Below the pieces are notes generated by a model, which saw only the letters and a program-made list of their open reading frames with translations, did not search any database and was not told the origin of the DNA. This document shows positions 44,802 to 54,156 of a DNA stretch of 64,000 nucleotides, piece by piece. A program made the translations under genes and the position numbers. The DNA comes from Sthenelais limicola (Eukaryota > Annelida > Polychaeta > Phyllodocida > Sigalionidae), in assembly GCA_942159475.1 (NCBI GenBank), contig OW804096.1:134965285-135029284 (forward strand). Direction: 5' to 3'. Every line of letters begins with the position of its first letter. Position 1 is the stretch's first letter.

Positions 44802-45941
44802 GTGACACAACTGGAGGAACACATAGCTACCCACCTAGTCACACCTGGACGCCTTGGTAACCATGGAGACAACACCCAGGAGGAGCAGGTGTCATGTAGT
44901 AAGAGGAGGTGTGACAGTGAAGTGACAGCAGTGACTGACTGCATCCTGCAGGGTCGGGACTTTCCTGTCACAACCATCAGGCTACCAGAGCACCACACAA
45001 TGACTCAGCACAATCTCAGCCTGAACAAGTGTAGACCCAAACAGACAATACCAGAGGACAGTGAGGAGGAGGAGAGTGAAGAGGAGGAAGAGGAGGAGGA
45101 GGAGGAGGTGTTCAGGTGTGCCTACTGTAGTATGACTTACCTGTACAGGTGGGAGGTGAGGAGACATGAGTGGTTGAGTCATGCGTCTCACCTGCACCGC
45201 TGCACCTTGTGCCATGCCACCTTCCCACTGACTGGTCACCTGCAGCGCCACACACGGCGCGTGCACGCACACCTGCCCCTGCACACCTGCATCTACTGCA
45301 AGGCCCACCTGGAGGACCTGGCCTCCCTGCACCAGCACCTGCTCTACTCCACCCCCAACATGAGGACATGCAGGGCCAGGCTGCCCCACCTCAGTGACCA
45401 GGAGCTCAGCCTGCATGCTGCTGGTGCAGCAGGGGCTGGTGCAGAGGTGGCGGCCGCGGTCCCCACCATAGACTACCGGTGCCCGGTGTGTGGCCTGCTC
45501 AGCCCCAGTAAACCCACGCTAAGGAAACACATTAAGAGACATGACTCTTGTCCCCCGCACACATGTGTTGTGTGTCTCAAGTCTTGCCCTGACCAGGAGT
45601 CCCTTGTGTCACACACTCGCCGCCACATGCTGGGGCATCGCTACGTGTGCCACGTGTGCCGTCACTACTTCCAGTTTGAGCACACGCTGGCCGTGCACCT
45701 CAAGAAGGCACCCACGGTGCACACACACCCTAAGAAGGTAAAACAGGTGCTGCAGTATTTCTGCCACCTGTGCGCCCGTGCCTTCCCAGACCTGGACAAA
45801 CTAGAACAGCACTTGACGTCACGCTACCACACGCTGGTGTGTGACGTGTGCAGGGCCGTGTGTGGCTCACAGACTGCACTCCACCAACATGTCAACTCTC
45901 AACATCCCAAGCCCCAGCCTCCCTGGACCTGCCAATGGTGA
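44802..45941 (+). CDS. Zinc-finger gene 3, last coding exon
   Basis: Joined in phase 0 to 43899, this exon completes the split finger (VTQLEEHIATH). It runs 379 codons to TGA at 45939. A linker with a run of about 20 acidic residues (near 45060-45108) is followed by about eight more fingers. These begin at CAYC, CTLC, CIYC (degenerate, second His missing), CPVC, CVVC, CHVC (long His spacing), CHLC and CDVC. Its total of about 626 residues, proline-rich N-terminus and unevenly spaced fingers separate it from genes 1 and 2. The expected role is nuclear DNA or protein binding. No ortholog recognised. Its last codons and stop are part of the following minisatellite unit. Confidence 0.88.
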   Translation: MTQLEEHIATHLVTPGRLGNHGDNTQEEQVSCSKRRCDSEVTAVTDCILQGRDFPVTTIRLPEHHTMTQHNLSLNKCRPKQTIPEDSEEEESEEEEEEEEEEVFRCAYCSMTYLYRWEVRRHEWLSHASHLHRCTLCHATFPLTGHLQRHTRRVHAHLPLHTCIYCKAHLEDLASLHQHLLYSTPNMRTCRARLPHLSDQELSLHAAGAAGAGAEVAAAVPTIDYRCPVCGLLSPSKPTLRKHIKRHDSCPPHTCVVCLKSCPDQESLVSHTRRHMLGHRYVCHVCRHYFQFEHTLAVHLKKAPTVHTHPKKVKQVLQYFCHLCARAFPDLDKLEQHLTSRYHTLVCDVCRAVCGSQTALHQHVNSQHPKPQPPWTCQW

Positions 45942-46165
45942 AGTACCAACACTCAACATAGCCTGGACCTGCCAATGGTGATGTACCAACACTCAACATA
46001 GCCTGGACATGTCAATGGTAATGTACCAACACTCAACATAGCCTGGACATGTCAATGGTAATGTACCAACACTCAACATAGCCTGGACATGTCAATGGTG
46101 ATGTACCAACACTCAACATAGCCTGGACCTGACAATGGTAATATACCAACACTCAACATAGCCCC
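45892..46165. repeat. 40-bp minisatellite that includes the gene 3 stop codon
   Basis: The unit ACTCAACATAGCCTGGACCT plus GCCAATGGTGATGTACCAAC is repeated about six times. The first, longer unit is the end of the gene 3 frame (residues PWTCQW and the TGA). Its last unit again resembles the coding form ('agccccagccagcttgg'). Confidence 0.92.
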
Positions 46166-46184
46166 AGCCAGCTTGGATGTGTCA

Positions 46185-46315
46185 ACGGTAATGCAGGAGA
46201 TGTGTGAAATGCCAAATATGGCCCCAATGGGACCCATTTATGGACAAAATGATGCAGGAGATATGTGTGAAATGCCAAATATAGCCCCTACGGTACCCAT
46301 TTATGGGCAATTGGC
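46185..46315. repeat. Two-copy direct repeat of about 64 bp
   Basis: Each copy reads 'atgcaggagat', 'tgtgtgaaatgccaaatat', 'acccatttatgg'. Confidence 0.8.
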
Positions 46316-46545
46316 CTGAACATGCCAAGGTTTAAAGCATAATATTCCAGTATTGAAGACAGTTTGATATGCAAGTTGTTCAAAGTTGTCCAATAGGACC
46401 TTCCTTCTGCCATCACTGCGGGACTAGTGGTGACCTTGGACCAGGGACAATTCCGGGGCCTCTTCCTGAAGCCCAAATGTGTAGGCTACAGATTTGTTAG
46501 TTAATATTTGTGTAACTATTAATAGTGTACTATGTGTGACAGAGG

Positions 46546-47611
46546 TATGACCACTACCTATAGTATGTGTAAGTGACCATTACCTATACTTTGTGTAAGT
46601 GACCATTACCTATACTATGTGTAAGTGACCATTACCTATACTTTGTGTAAGTGACCATTACCTATAGTATGTGTAAGTGACCATTACCTATAGTATGTGT
46701 AAGTGACCATTACCTATAGTATGTGTAAGTGACCATTACCTATACTATGTGTAAGTGACCATTACCTATACTTTGTGTAAGTGACCATTACCTATAGTAT
46801 GTGTAAGTGACCATTACCTATACTATGTGTAAGTGACCATTACCTATACTATGTGTAAGTGACCATTACCTATACTTTGTGTAAGTGACCATTACCTATA
46901 CTTTGTGTAAGTGACCATTACCTATACTATGTGTAAGTGACCATTACCTATACTATGTGTAAGTGACCATTACCTATACTATGTGTAAGTGACCATTACC
47001 TATACTATGTGTAAGTGACCATTACCTATACTTTGTGTAAGTGACCATTACCTATACTTTGTGTAAGTGACCATTACCTATAGTATGTGTAAGTGACCAC
47101 TACCTATAATATGTGTAAGTGACCACTACCTATAGTATGTGTAAGTGACCATTACCTATACTTTGTGTAAGTGACCATTACCTATAGTATGTGTAAGTGA
47201 CCATTACCTATAGTATGTGTAAGTGACCATTACCTATACTATGTGTAAGTGACCATTACCTATACTTTGTGTAAGTGACCATTACCTATAGTATGTGTAA
47301 GTGACCATTACCTATAGTATGTGTAAGTGACCACTACCTATACTATGTGTAAGTGACCATTACCTATACTATGTGTAAGTGACCATTACCTATACTTTGT
47401 GTAAGTGACCATTACCTATACTATGTGTAAGTGACCATTACCTATACTTTGTGTAAGTGACCATTACCTATACTTTGTGTAAGTGACCATTACCTATACT
47501 TTGTGTAAGTGACCATTACCTATACTATGTGTAAGTGACCATTACCTATACTTTGTGTAAGTGACCATTACCTATACTATGTGTAAGTGACCATTACCTA
47601 TACTATGTGTA
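46546..47611. repeat. 26-bp satellite, about 41 copies, three variants
   Basis: The unit is GTGACCATTACCTATA + CTATGTGTAA. Positions 17-19 alternate among CTA, CTT and GTA. Otherwise copies are nearly identical. The unit spacing is constant with no spacers, so it is not a CRISPR array. Confidence 0.97.
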
Positions 47612-47625
47612 ACCGAGGTTTGTGA

Positions 47626-48174
47626 CCCCGGCCCCCCCACTCAGGGGTCAAAAGTCTAGCTTTTTTGTTCCCAATTTCGCGGAGAAAGGGGTCATTTTTC
47701 ACTCCCAAACGCGGAGCGCGAAATCAGAAATAAAGGTACCAATTTGCAACTGATTTCCGTGAAATGCTGGTTAAGGGGGTATTTTTGCAACTAAAGCCAG
47801 TGAAATGCTGGAAAAGGGGGTATTTTTTACTCACTTTGTGGCACAGAATAGCCTACAATTATGACAGAAACTCTGGGCAACTTCAGTTTTGTTTTTTTAT
47901 TTTATTTGATTCAGGTCAATATCATATTTAGGCCTTAAGTTACAGAAAAACACCAAGGATGATCTCCGAAGGTGGCAGTTGGAGGTACATATTACCGTTG
48001 ACAGTTATACAACACTCCTTGAAATCATAAAAAGGGGTCTTATTTGGCATCAGATTTTCCGCGTTTTGCCACAAAAAGGGGGGTAAAATACCTTGAAAAT
48101 TCACGGAAAGGGGGTACTTTTCAAAGGCCTGAACAAAAAAGCATACACTTTTGAACCCTGAGTGGGGGCCGGGG
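47626..48174. mobile_element. MITE family E with GC-rich 40-bp inverted ends
   Basis: Ends CCCCGGCCCCC-ACTCAGGG-TCAAAAGT and the complement at 48135-48174, with TTTGTGA duplicated at 47619-47625 and 48175-48181. The palindromic ends allow 7-11 bp readings of the duplication. It landed just after the 26-bp satellite. No transposase. Confidence 0.8.
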
Positions 48175-48609
48175 TTTGTGACCAAGTTTGGAGTGAACCG
48201 CTATGGTATTTTGCTACCCATGGTGCTAATGACATTAGGACAATAGGCGTATGGAAGCTGCTATGTTGGTATTCCCTGTTCAGACAGAGATCTGCATCTC
48301 TCCGGGGGAACTTAAAACAATTTAGAAATATTTTTATAGAATGTCATTAATCATTGAAAGATTTTTTTTAAATGTGCTACTGCCAGCTGAACAAACCCTT
48401 CTACATACTCACGGCGCTTTTTATAAACTTACGGTAGTTTAGAAGCAAGAAAGGAACATGTTCCATATTTATTATATGCCCAGCACACACTGACATAATG
48501 TAAAGAGGGAAGGGAACTGCTCAGCAGGAGTTGCTCTAGCCAGCCAGTCTGTCACATTCATTCTCATATCAATACTCAGCACATCTGCTAACCTTTAAGT
48601 ACTACTGTC
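48175..48609. other. Spacer
   Basis: No gene or repeat recognised. Confidence 0.3.
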
Positions 48610-48787
48610 ACAGCTGTATGGCAGTATTGACAGCTGTATGAGAGTATTGACAGCTGTATGAGAGTATTGACAGCTGTATGAGAGTATTGACAGCTGTATG
48701 AGAGTATTGACAGCTGTATGAGAGTATTGACAGCTGTATGAGAGTATTGACAGCTGTATGAGAGTATTGTATGAGAGTATTGACAGC
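48610..48787. repeat. 20-bp minisatellite, about 9 copies
   Basis: The unit ACAGCTGTATGAGAGTATTG is almost invariant. One truncated unit near 48768 lacks the CAGCTG half. Each full unit carries a CAGCTG E-box. Confidence 0.95.
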
Positions 48788-48829
48788 TGCCACATGTCTC
48801 TATACATCAGATCCTGCTATAGAATATGT

Positions 48830-49040
48830 TTATAGTAAATTACAAATGTGTTGATAGTAAGTCACAAGTATGTGATAAATCACAAATATGTTTATAATAA
48901 ATCACACATGATTTTGATAAATCACAAATATGATTTTGATAATCACAAGTATGTTTATGATAAATCACAAAATTAATATGATTTTGATAAATCACAAATA
49001 TGATTTTGATAAATCACAAATATGTTTATAATAAATCACA
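48830..49040. repeat. Degenerate 20-22 bp AT-rich tandem repeat
   Basis: Units of the form AAATCACAAATATGTTTATAAT, with ATGATTTTGAT variants. Confidence 0.8.
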
Positions 49041-51053
49041 AATTATTGTATTTTAAGTTACTGCAGCCACAATTGCAGCAAGGCAGTGCTGCCACCTGTG
49101 TATAACATGGGCAAGACTTGGGATGGTTTGTAAAGACGTCATGAACAACGCGTACATTATAAAGTCACTCCGCCCAAACCTCTGATCAATTATAAAACTG
49201 TTTTGTCTTACATTATTTATTATAATAATAATACAATAGTTTCCACAGGAAAATGTAATTTATCGTGTTATTTGACGACAAACGGAGGGCTTTTTTGTTC
49301 ATATTTGCAATCACATTTTTTTCTCTCTTAGGCTTACAAGGATATAATATAACTATGTTTATGTTTTTTGGTTTCTATGGTAAATTGGTAAGCCATTGTT
49401 TAGAGAACTCATGCCCTAGACTTGTAGACGGTTGCCATGGCAACCGTTTCCATTGTGTCAACAATTTCATATGTTATAAGCAATGTACTGTTTTTTGTGT
49501 GTGTTTCTGGTATGACTGTTTGGTTCTTCTGTTCAAATTCAAGTTTTTGTGTTAAAATATTTGACTAAATGTCTCAGTGATGTTTAATATGGTTCACAGC
49601 TCAGAAATACTTGAAACTCCTGTAACTGTAATAGTAGTCAAGACAACACCAGAGAACTTCTGCGTAGTCAATACGTCATTGTGAAGTTGGTATGTGTATA
49701 GACGTCATTACAAATGGTGGTCAGAATTTGACATTGAAACTTGTGCTTTATTTGACCTTAAAACTTGTGCTTTATTTGCAAGGCTACTGGAACATGGTGG
49801 CTTATGTGTTAGTTCACAACTGGCGAAAAGTGACTGTAATGTTTTGTTAGTGCTAATGAATATGTTTTATAACAACAACGATTATTTCTCTTAGATTTAC
49901 ATGATTCACTAATATATCAAGGATATTGGCTTTACTTGAGGTATGTTCCGCTCCTCTGTGTGTACATAGTGTATATTATTTACAAGGAATGAATGATTTC
50001 TGTCTGTTATTATCCAACACAAGCTGCCATGTGCCCCGTGTATGAGTGTGGGTGTGGAGACGTGGGTGGAAGAGGACAAGTGTGGCCCCCTGGCGGCCAG
50101 GTTTAGATGTACCGTGTAGAGATAATAAACCTGACATTCTCATAAACTCTACATTCTGCTGTTTCTCTTTACTTAGATGCTATTATTTGGGTGTGGATTA
50201 TCAGTGGTCGTTTTGCGTTATACGTTAAATGCAGCCACGCCTATTTGACTGTCAATATTTCAAACCCCAGTTGGAGGTGTGAAGTACTGGCCCTGCTAGA
50301 TTTACGACCCTGGGACTAAGCCCGCTCAACTCTATCTCTTAGTCAAGCCCTGTCTTCCTTGTTGTGGTCAGCCACATGCCTGTGGTCCCCCTGTCAATCT
50401 CCTGTTCCCTGATTGGCTAATGCACCTGCAAGCGCGTCCATGCACGGCGAGGGTGGCGTGAAACACTCGTCCCATGAGACCTCATCCTGACCTTGCTTGT
50501 CAGTGCGCATGCGCGATTCTCATATGTGAGCTCAGTTGGCGGAAAAAATGAAACTTGTTTCTGAGCGATTCGAAAAAAGAAAATAAAAAAATTAAATTAT
50601 ACCGATTTTTGTTTGTAAAAATGCAACCCCTATGAATGAATGAATGAATATCGGAATACCAAGTAAAAAGTAAAGTTGCTAGAGTACCAGTGTCTTTATG
50701 AAATGAAATCAATTGCTTATGAAAATGCAACCCTTAAGAAGATCTAACTTACAGTCTGGCATCAAAAGACAGAACCAATACGAACAATTGCCGATTAACA
50801 AATGAACAAACTTCCTCAGAGAAATAGACTGTTACCTCAAATTTATATAATATTCACTAAATATAACTATCACCCATAATAATGGGTAAAGCAATATAAG
50901 GTCCATAGAAAAATCCCACACCTAATTACACCTATTGACCGACATCTAAACCGACTTTTAGCGGAGGATAGAAGAAATAGAAATATAAGTAGGAGGGTTC
51001 AGGGCTCACCTCCCCGAGACTATGTCGGGGAGTGTTGAGAACGAAGCAAACAA
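49041..51053. other. Spacer around the X-box palindrome
   Basis: No supported gene. The 96-codon frame at 49265 has no recognisable domain. From about 50880 the sequence leads into a LINE remnant. Confidence 0.3.
49428..49447. promoter_or_regulatory. Perfect 20-bp palindrome containing an RFX-type X-box
   Basis: ACGGTTGCCATGGCAACCGT is its own reverse complement. GTTGCCATGGCAAC matches the known symmetric X-box bound by RFX factors. No adjacent gene is recognised, so a role is inferred only. Confidence 0.5.
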
Positions 51054-52279
51054 ATGAGGGAGGAAAAAGGGAAACATGGCGATAGTGTTGATGATATTCA
51101 GCTAGGAATACCCTTGTATCAGCAGTATAGACTGGACCAACAGGGCAAAAGAAAAGGGGGGGGCCTCATGCTATATATAAGAGATGACTATAAGATGGAT
51201 GACCAATCATTAGCACACCTAAATGTCCAAGGTAAACACCTAGAAATCCAAGTAGTGGAATGCGCACATAGTAAAGCAAAGCGCATAACAGTAGTAAATG
51301 CCTACCACCCCCGAAGCGGGAGCCTACCAGCCGCACAAGCAATACTAAAACACACACTTGGTGAGCTAAACACAAAGACAGAAATCTATGTCATGGGAGA
51401 TTTCAACCATGACACTGACCAAGCCGGCTGTCCCATATTAAGACAGAATGGCCTGACCCCCAAAATTAAAACCCCGACCCGCATCACACATAGATCTGCA
51501 AAGGTCATAGACCAAATCTATACAAATTCGAAACATATTACCTATAATGGAGTAATAAACAACAACTCCAGCAACCACTTGCCAACGAGCGATCCCTAAT
51601 AACCACAAGGTCGTGGATAAATTTAGATACAGATGCACTTTGCAGAAATATTGCTGATGAGAACTGGGCCGAATTCTATCACAGCAATGATGTAGACCGT
51701 TGCTTGACCGAAATGTCAGAAAAAATTGACTAACAACTAAATACAATGTGCCCGGTCAAGCATATTGCTGATGCAAGGGTAAAGCCCTTATGGTATGCAG
51801 GCGAACTGAGACGTTTGGCGAGAGAGAGAGACAAAGCCTTTAAAAAGGTGAGAAAGTCAGGTAAAGAAACTGACTGGACAAAAGTAAAGGTAGTGCGCAA
51901 CCAAATGAACTCAAAATTGCGTAGAGCTAAGAACAATTATGTATCTCAGCAGCTAGCAGAGCACTCAAAAAACGCAAACAAATTCTGGGAAATTCTTAAG
52001 CCTTTGATAACCCCAGACAAATCAAAGACGGAGACCAAAGTTAGACTAAAGAACAAAGAAGGAGACTTTATAAATAAAGAAAAAACCCCAGAAGAGTTTA
52101 ATGATTTCTTTGCTAAAATAGGGCCGCAGCTAGCTGGCCAGATACACCCCCTGACCACAACCGAGTGCCACTCTTTACCAAAGAATGTCCCCCCAAACCA
52201 AAATAGAGACAAGGGAAATATGAAATTGAAATTTCCAGAAATATCACAGTGTACCGTTTGTGCAGTCTGTACACTGTGA
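51054..52279 (+). mobile_element. Broken LINE: endonuclease domain and linker, no RT
   Basis: The frame 51054-51599 matches the APE-type endonuclease of Jockey/CR1-group LINEs. It shows GGGLMLYIRDD, the catalytic MGDFNHD and a C-terminal THRSAKVIDQIYTN, and it ends where the SDH motif should be (NSSNHLP). A second frame (51746-52279) matches the linker before RT (ELRRLARERDKAFKK, LRRAKNNY, NKFWEILKPL, FNDFFAKIGPQLA). Frameshifts and stops lie between 51590 and 51746, and the N-terminal 70 or so residues and the whole RT are missing. It is a dead copy. Confidence 0.82.
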
Positions 52280-52492
52280 GGCTGCCCACACCTTAGCACT
52301 ACCTGGATGTCAATGTAAGATATATATGACGTCACATATGTGACGTGTCACAGAAAAATGAGTCAGGAGTAGAAAAAAATATTTCGAGATAGAGATACAT
52401 TTGAAAGGATGAGATTAAATGGATTTCAACGTGGTTAATTTTTTAAGGTTTCCCCCGTCGAAGGCGGTACGAGCGCCGTGATGACCATAAAT
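52280..52492. mobile_element. Partial MITE family B end
   Basis: The stretch 52340-52440 ('cacagaaaaatgagtcagga', 'atacatttgaaaggatgaga') matches one end of family B. The YR retrotransposon begins 50 bp later and may have inserted near it. Confidence 0.5.
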
Positions 52493-52656
52493 TGATTATA
52501 TATATTCCCCTGGTATACATATGTCTATATGGTGACATATATGATGCAGTCCACCAGGTGGAGCCTCTACTGCGGGCCTTGCCCTGGCTACGTACCAGAA
52601 CTGACACTTACACTTTACCCACTTACAAGACAGACGTGGTTTTGCAGTTTTCTTTT
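52493..52656 (+). repeat. Split direct repeat A1
   Basis: Starts TGATTATATATATTCCCCTG and runs to a T-run just before the first ATG. Repeated as A2 at 56977-57140. Confidence 0.92.
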
Positions 52657-52685
52657 TGAATCTGTTTTATCTGTCTAAATTCGCC

Positions 52686-53870
52686 ATGGTCGCCAAACAT
52701 TGTGGCGCATGTGGGTACAAACACTTGAGGACAGGTGAAAAGACGTGTCGCTTCAAAAATGAGGCCGTGGCCGCTGCAAAAGACGCCGGTTCTACTGGCG
52801 AAGAGGACTGGAAAATGTTCCTGGACACTGACACGTTGGAATCCATTGCTCGTGACGAGGAGAAGTCTCATGTCAAGCAGGAGCCTCCTGCTGACTCCAC
52901 CCAAATCTCTCCCGCTGACGTCCAGAAACTCCTGGACATTAATAAGCAACAGTCAGACGAAGTTCGTTTTTTAGTGGCTAACTTGGATACCTTGTCAAAA
53001 CAACATACTGAGGTTATGAAGAAACTGGATTCTATACCTGCCGGTGGTGGTCAAGGTGGTCAAACCGGTCATACTCAGTCGAAGGCCGGTGGCTCGCCTC
53101 CTCCTCCGCCTCCTCCCCCGGGTGGGCCGCACGGCACACACACGCAGCACACACAACAACAACAACAACAAGTTCCTTTATGGTCTTCTATTAGGACGGA
53201 TCTTGATAATGCCTTGGCTCGTGGTTCCATGACAGGCCATAGTTCTCCAGCTTCAATGATCACGGGTACCCTCACCACTGCGCTCCAGGACTTAACTATC
53301 GACCCTGACAGCCAGAAAAGATCAAAAGGTATTTTAAGACCTGAGTTCTTTGTTCAGTATCGAGATAACTCTATTCAATTGAGGCACCTGGACCCAAAGA
53401 AATTATCTTATCGCAACCTAGTATACGGCATGATCCATGTGTATTGCTACTTACACGCTGCTGGTGATGACAGAGCTGATTCATATTTGGGCCATCTGAA
53501 ATTTCTGGCAAAACACGGACAGAAGGAATCCTATGTTGACTCAGCATACGTAGATTATGATAAGGCAGTTGTGGACAAGGTGATTCTTGGTGAGGCTTCG
53601 TCTTTTGAGTATGATCCGATGTTGTCGGCAGAGCATTTCCACGCCACCTCTATGAAAGTTGCCAGGGCTTCTCAGCCACCAGCTAAACCTAAGTCTAAGC
53701 AGAAAAGAAACACATCTGTCCCTGACGATTACCCGGAGGCAAACTGTTTCTTTTTCAACTACAAGACATGTTCCCGCACTGATTGCCCCAAAGAACACGT
53801 CTGTCGTATATGTGCTGCAGATCACAAGGCCTCGGGATGTCCCCTGAAGGGGAGATCCGGTGCCACCTGA
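52686..53870 (+). CDS. Gag-like protein of the YR retrotransposon
   Basis: 394 residues. ATG at 52686 was chosen because it sits in a good context (TTCGCCATGG) right after repeat A1 and is followed by a Cys/His cluster (CGACG...H...C). In order: N-terminal zinc-like cluster (residues 6-22), acidic region with VKQE, a short predicted coiled coil (about 80-120), Gly and Pro-rich runs including eight prolines and a His/Gln tract, a conserved-looking globular segment (about 180-330), and a C-terminal Cys/His-rich tail (CFFF..C..C..H.C..C...H..C). The tail probably binds nucleic acid, like retroelement gag knuckles. The function is inferred from position and motifs. Confidence 0.75.
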   Translation: MVAKHCGACGYKHLRTGEKTCRFKNEAVAAAKDAGSTGEEDWKMFLDTDTLESIARDEEKSHVKQEPPADSTQISPADVQKLLDINKQQSDEVRFLVANLDTLSKQHTEVMKKLDSIPAGGGQGGQTGHTQSKAGGSPPPPPPPPGGPHGTHTQHTQQQQQQVPLWSSIRTDLDNALARGSMTGHSSPASMITGTLTTALQDLTIDPDSQKRSKGILRPEFFVQYRDNSIQLRHLDPKKLSYRNLVYGMIHVYCYLHAAGDDRADSYLGHLKFLAKHGQKESYVDSAYVDYDKAVVDKVILGEASSFEYDPMLSAEHFHATSMKVARASQPPAKPKSKQKRNTSVPDDYPEANCFFFNYKTCSRTDCPKEHVCRICAADHKASGCPLKGRSGAT

Positions 53871-54156
53871 CGTCATTCAGTAAAGTGTAACGAGAGGTCG
53901 GACGTGAGTTGGCGTGAGACTCTGAACCAAGATGGCGGAGTAAACACAGCTTGTTGTGAATTTGACTTGTCGTCACCTGCTATTTTGTCTTCTATGCCTG
54001 ACTTCTCCTGTTTCTCCACATTGGTCCTGGAAACTGGGATCCTAATACTGTTGTGCTACTTGTGCGTCTACAAGCTGTACTAATACGGACAATTTACTGT
54101 TGAACACGCCTTCAACGTCTTTGCCCTTGTTTGTGTTGAGTGTTGCCACCCCTGCC

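Noticed and set aside
46546..47611. CRISPR-like regular array
   Set aside because: Units are contiguous with no unique spacers, and the host is an animal; it is a satellite.
49265..49555. 96-codon Phe/Cys-rich frame
   Set aside because: No ATG-supported start, no family resemblance; AT-rich composition explains it.
51054..51599. Host AP endonuclease gene
   Set aside because: The following frame is a LINE linker and the catalytic SDH region is broken; it is a dead LINE.
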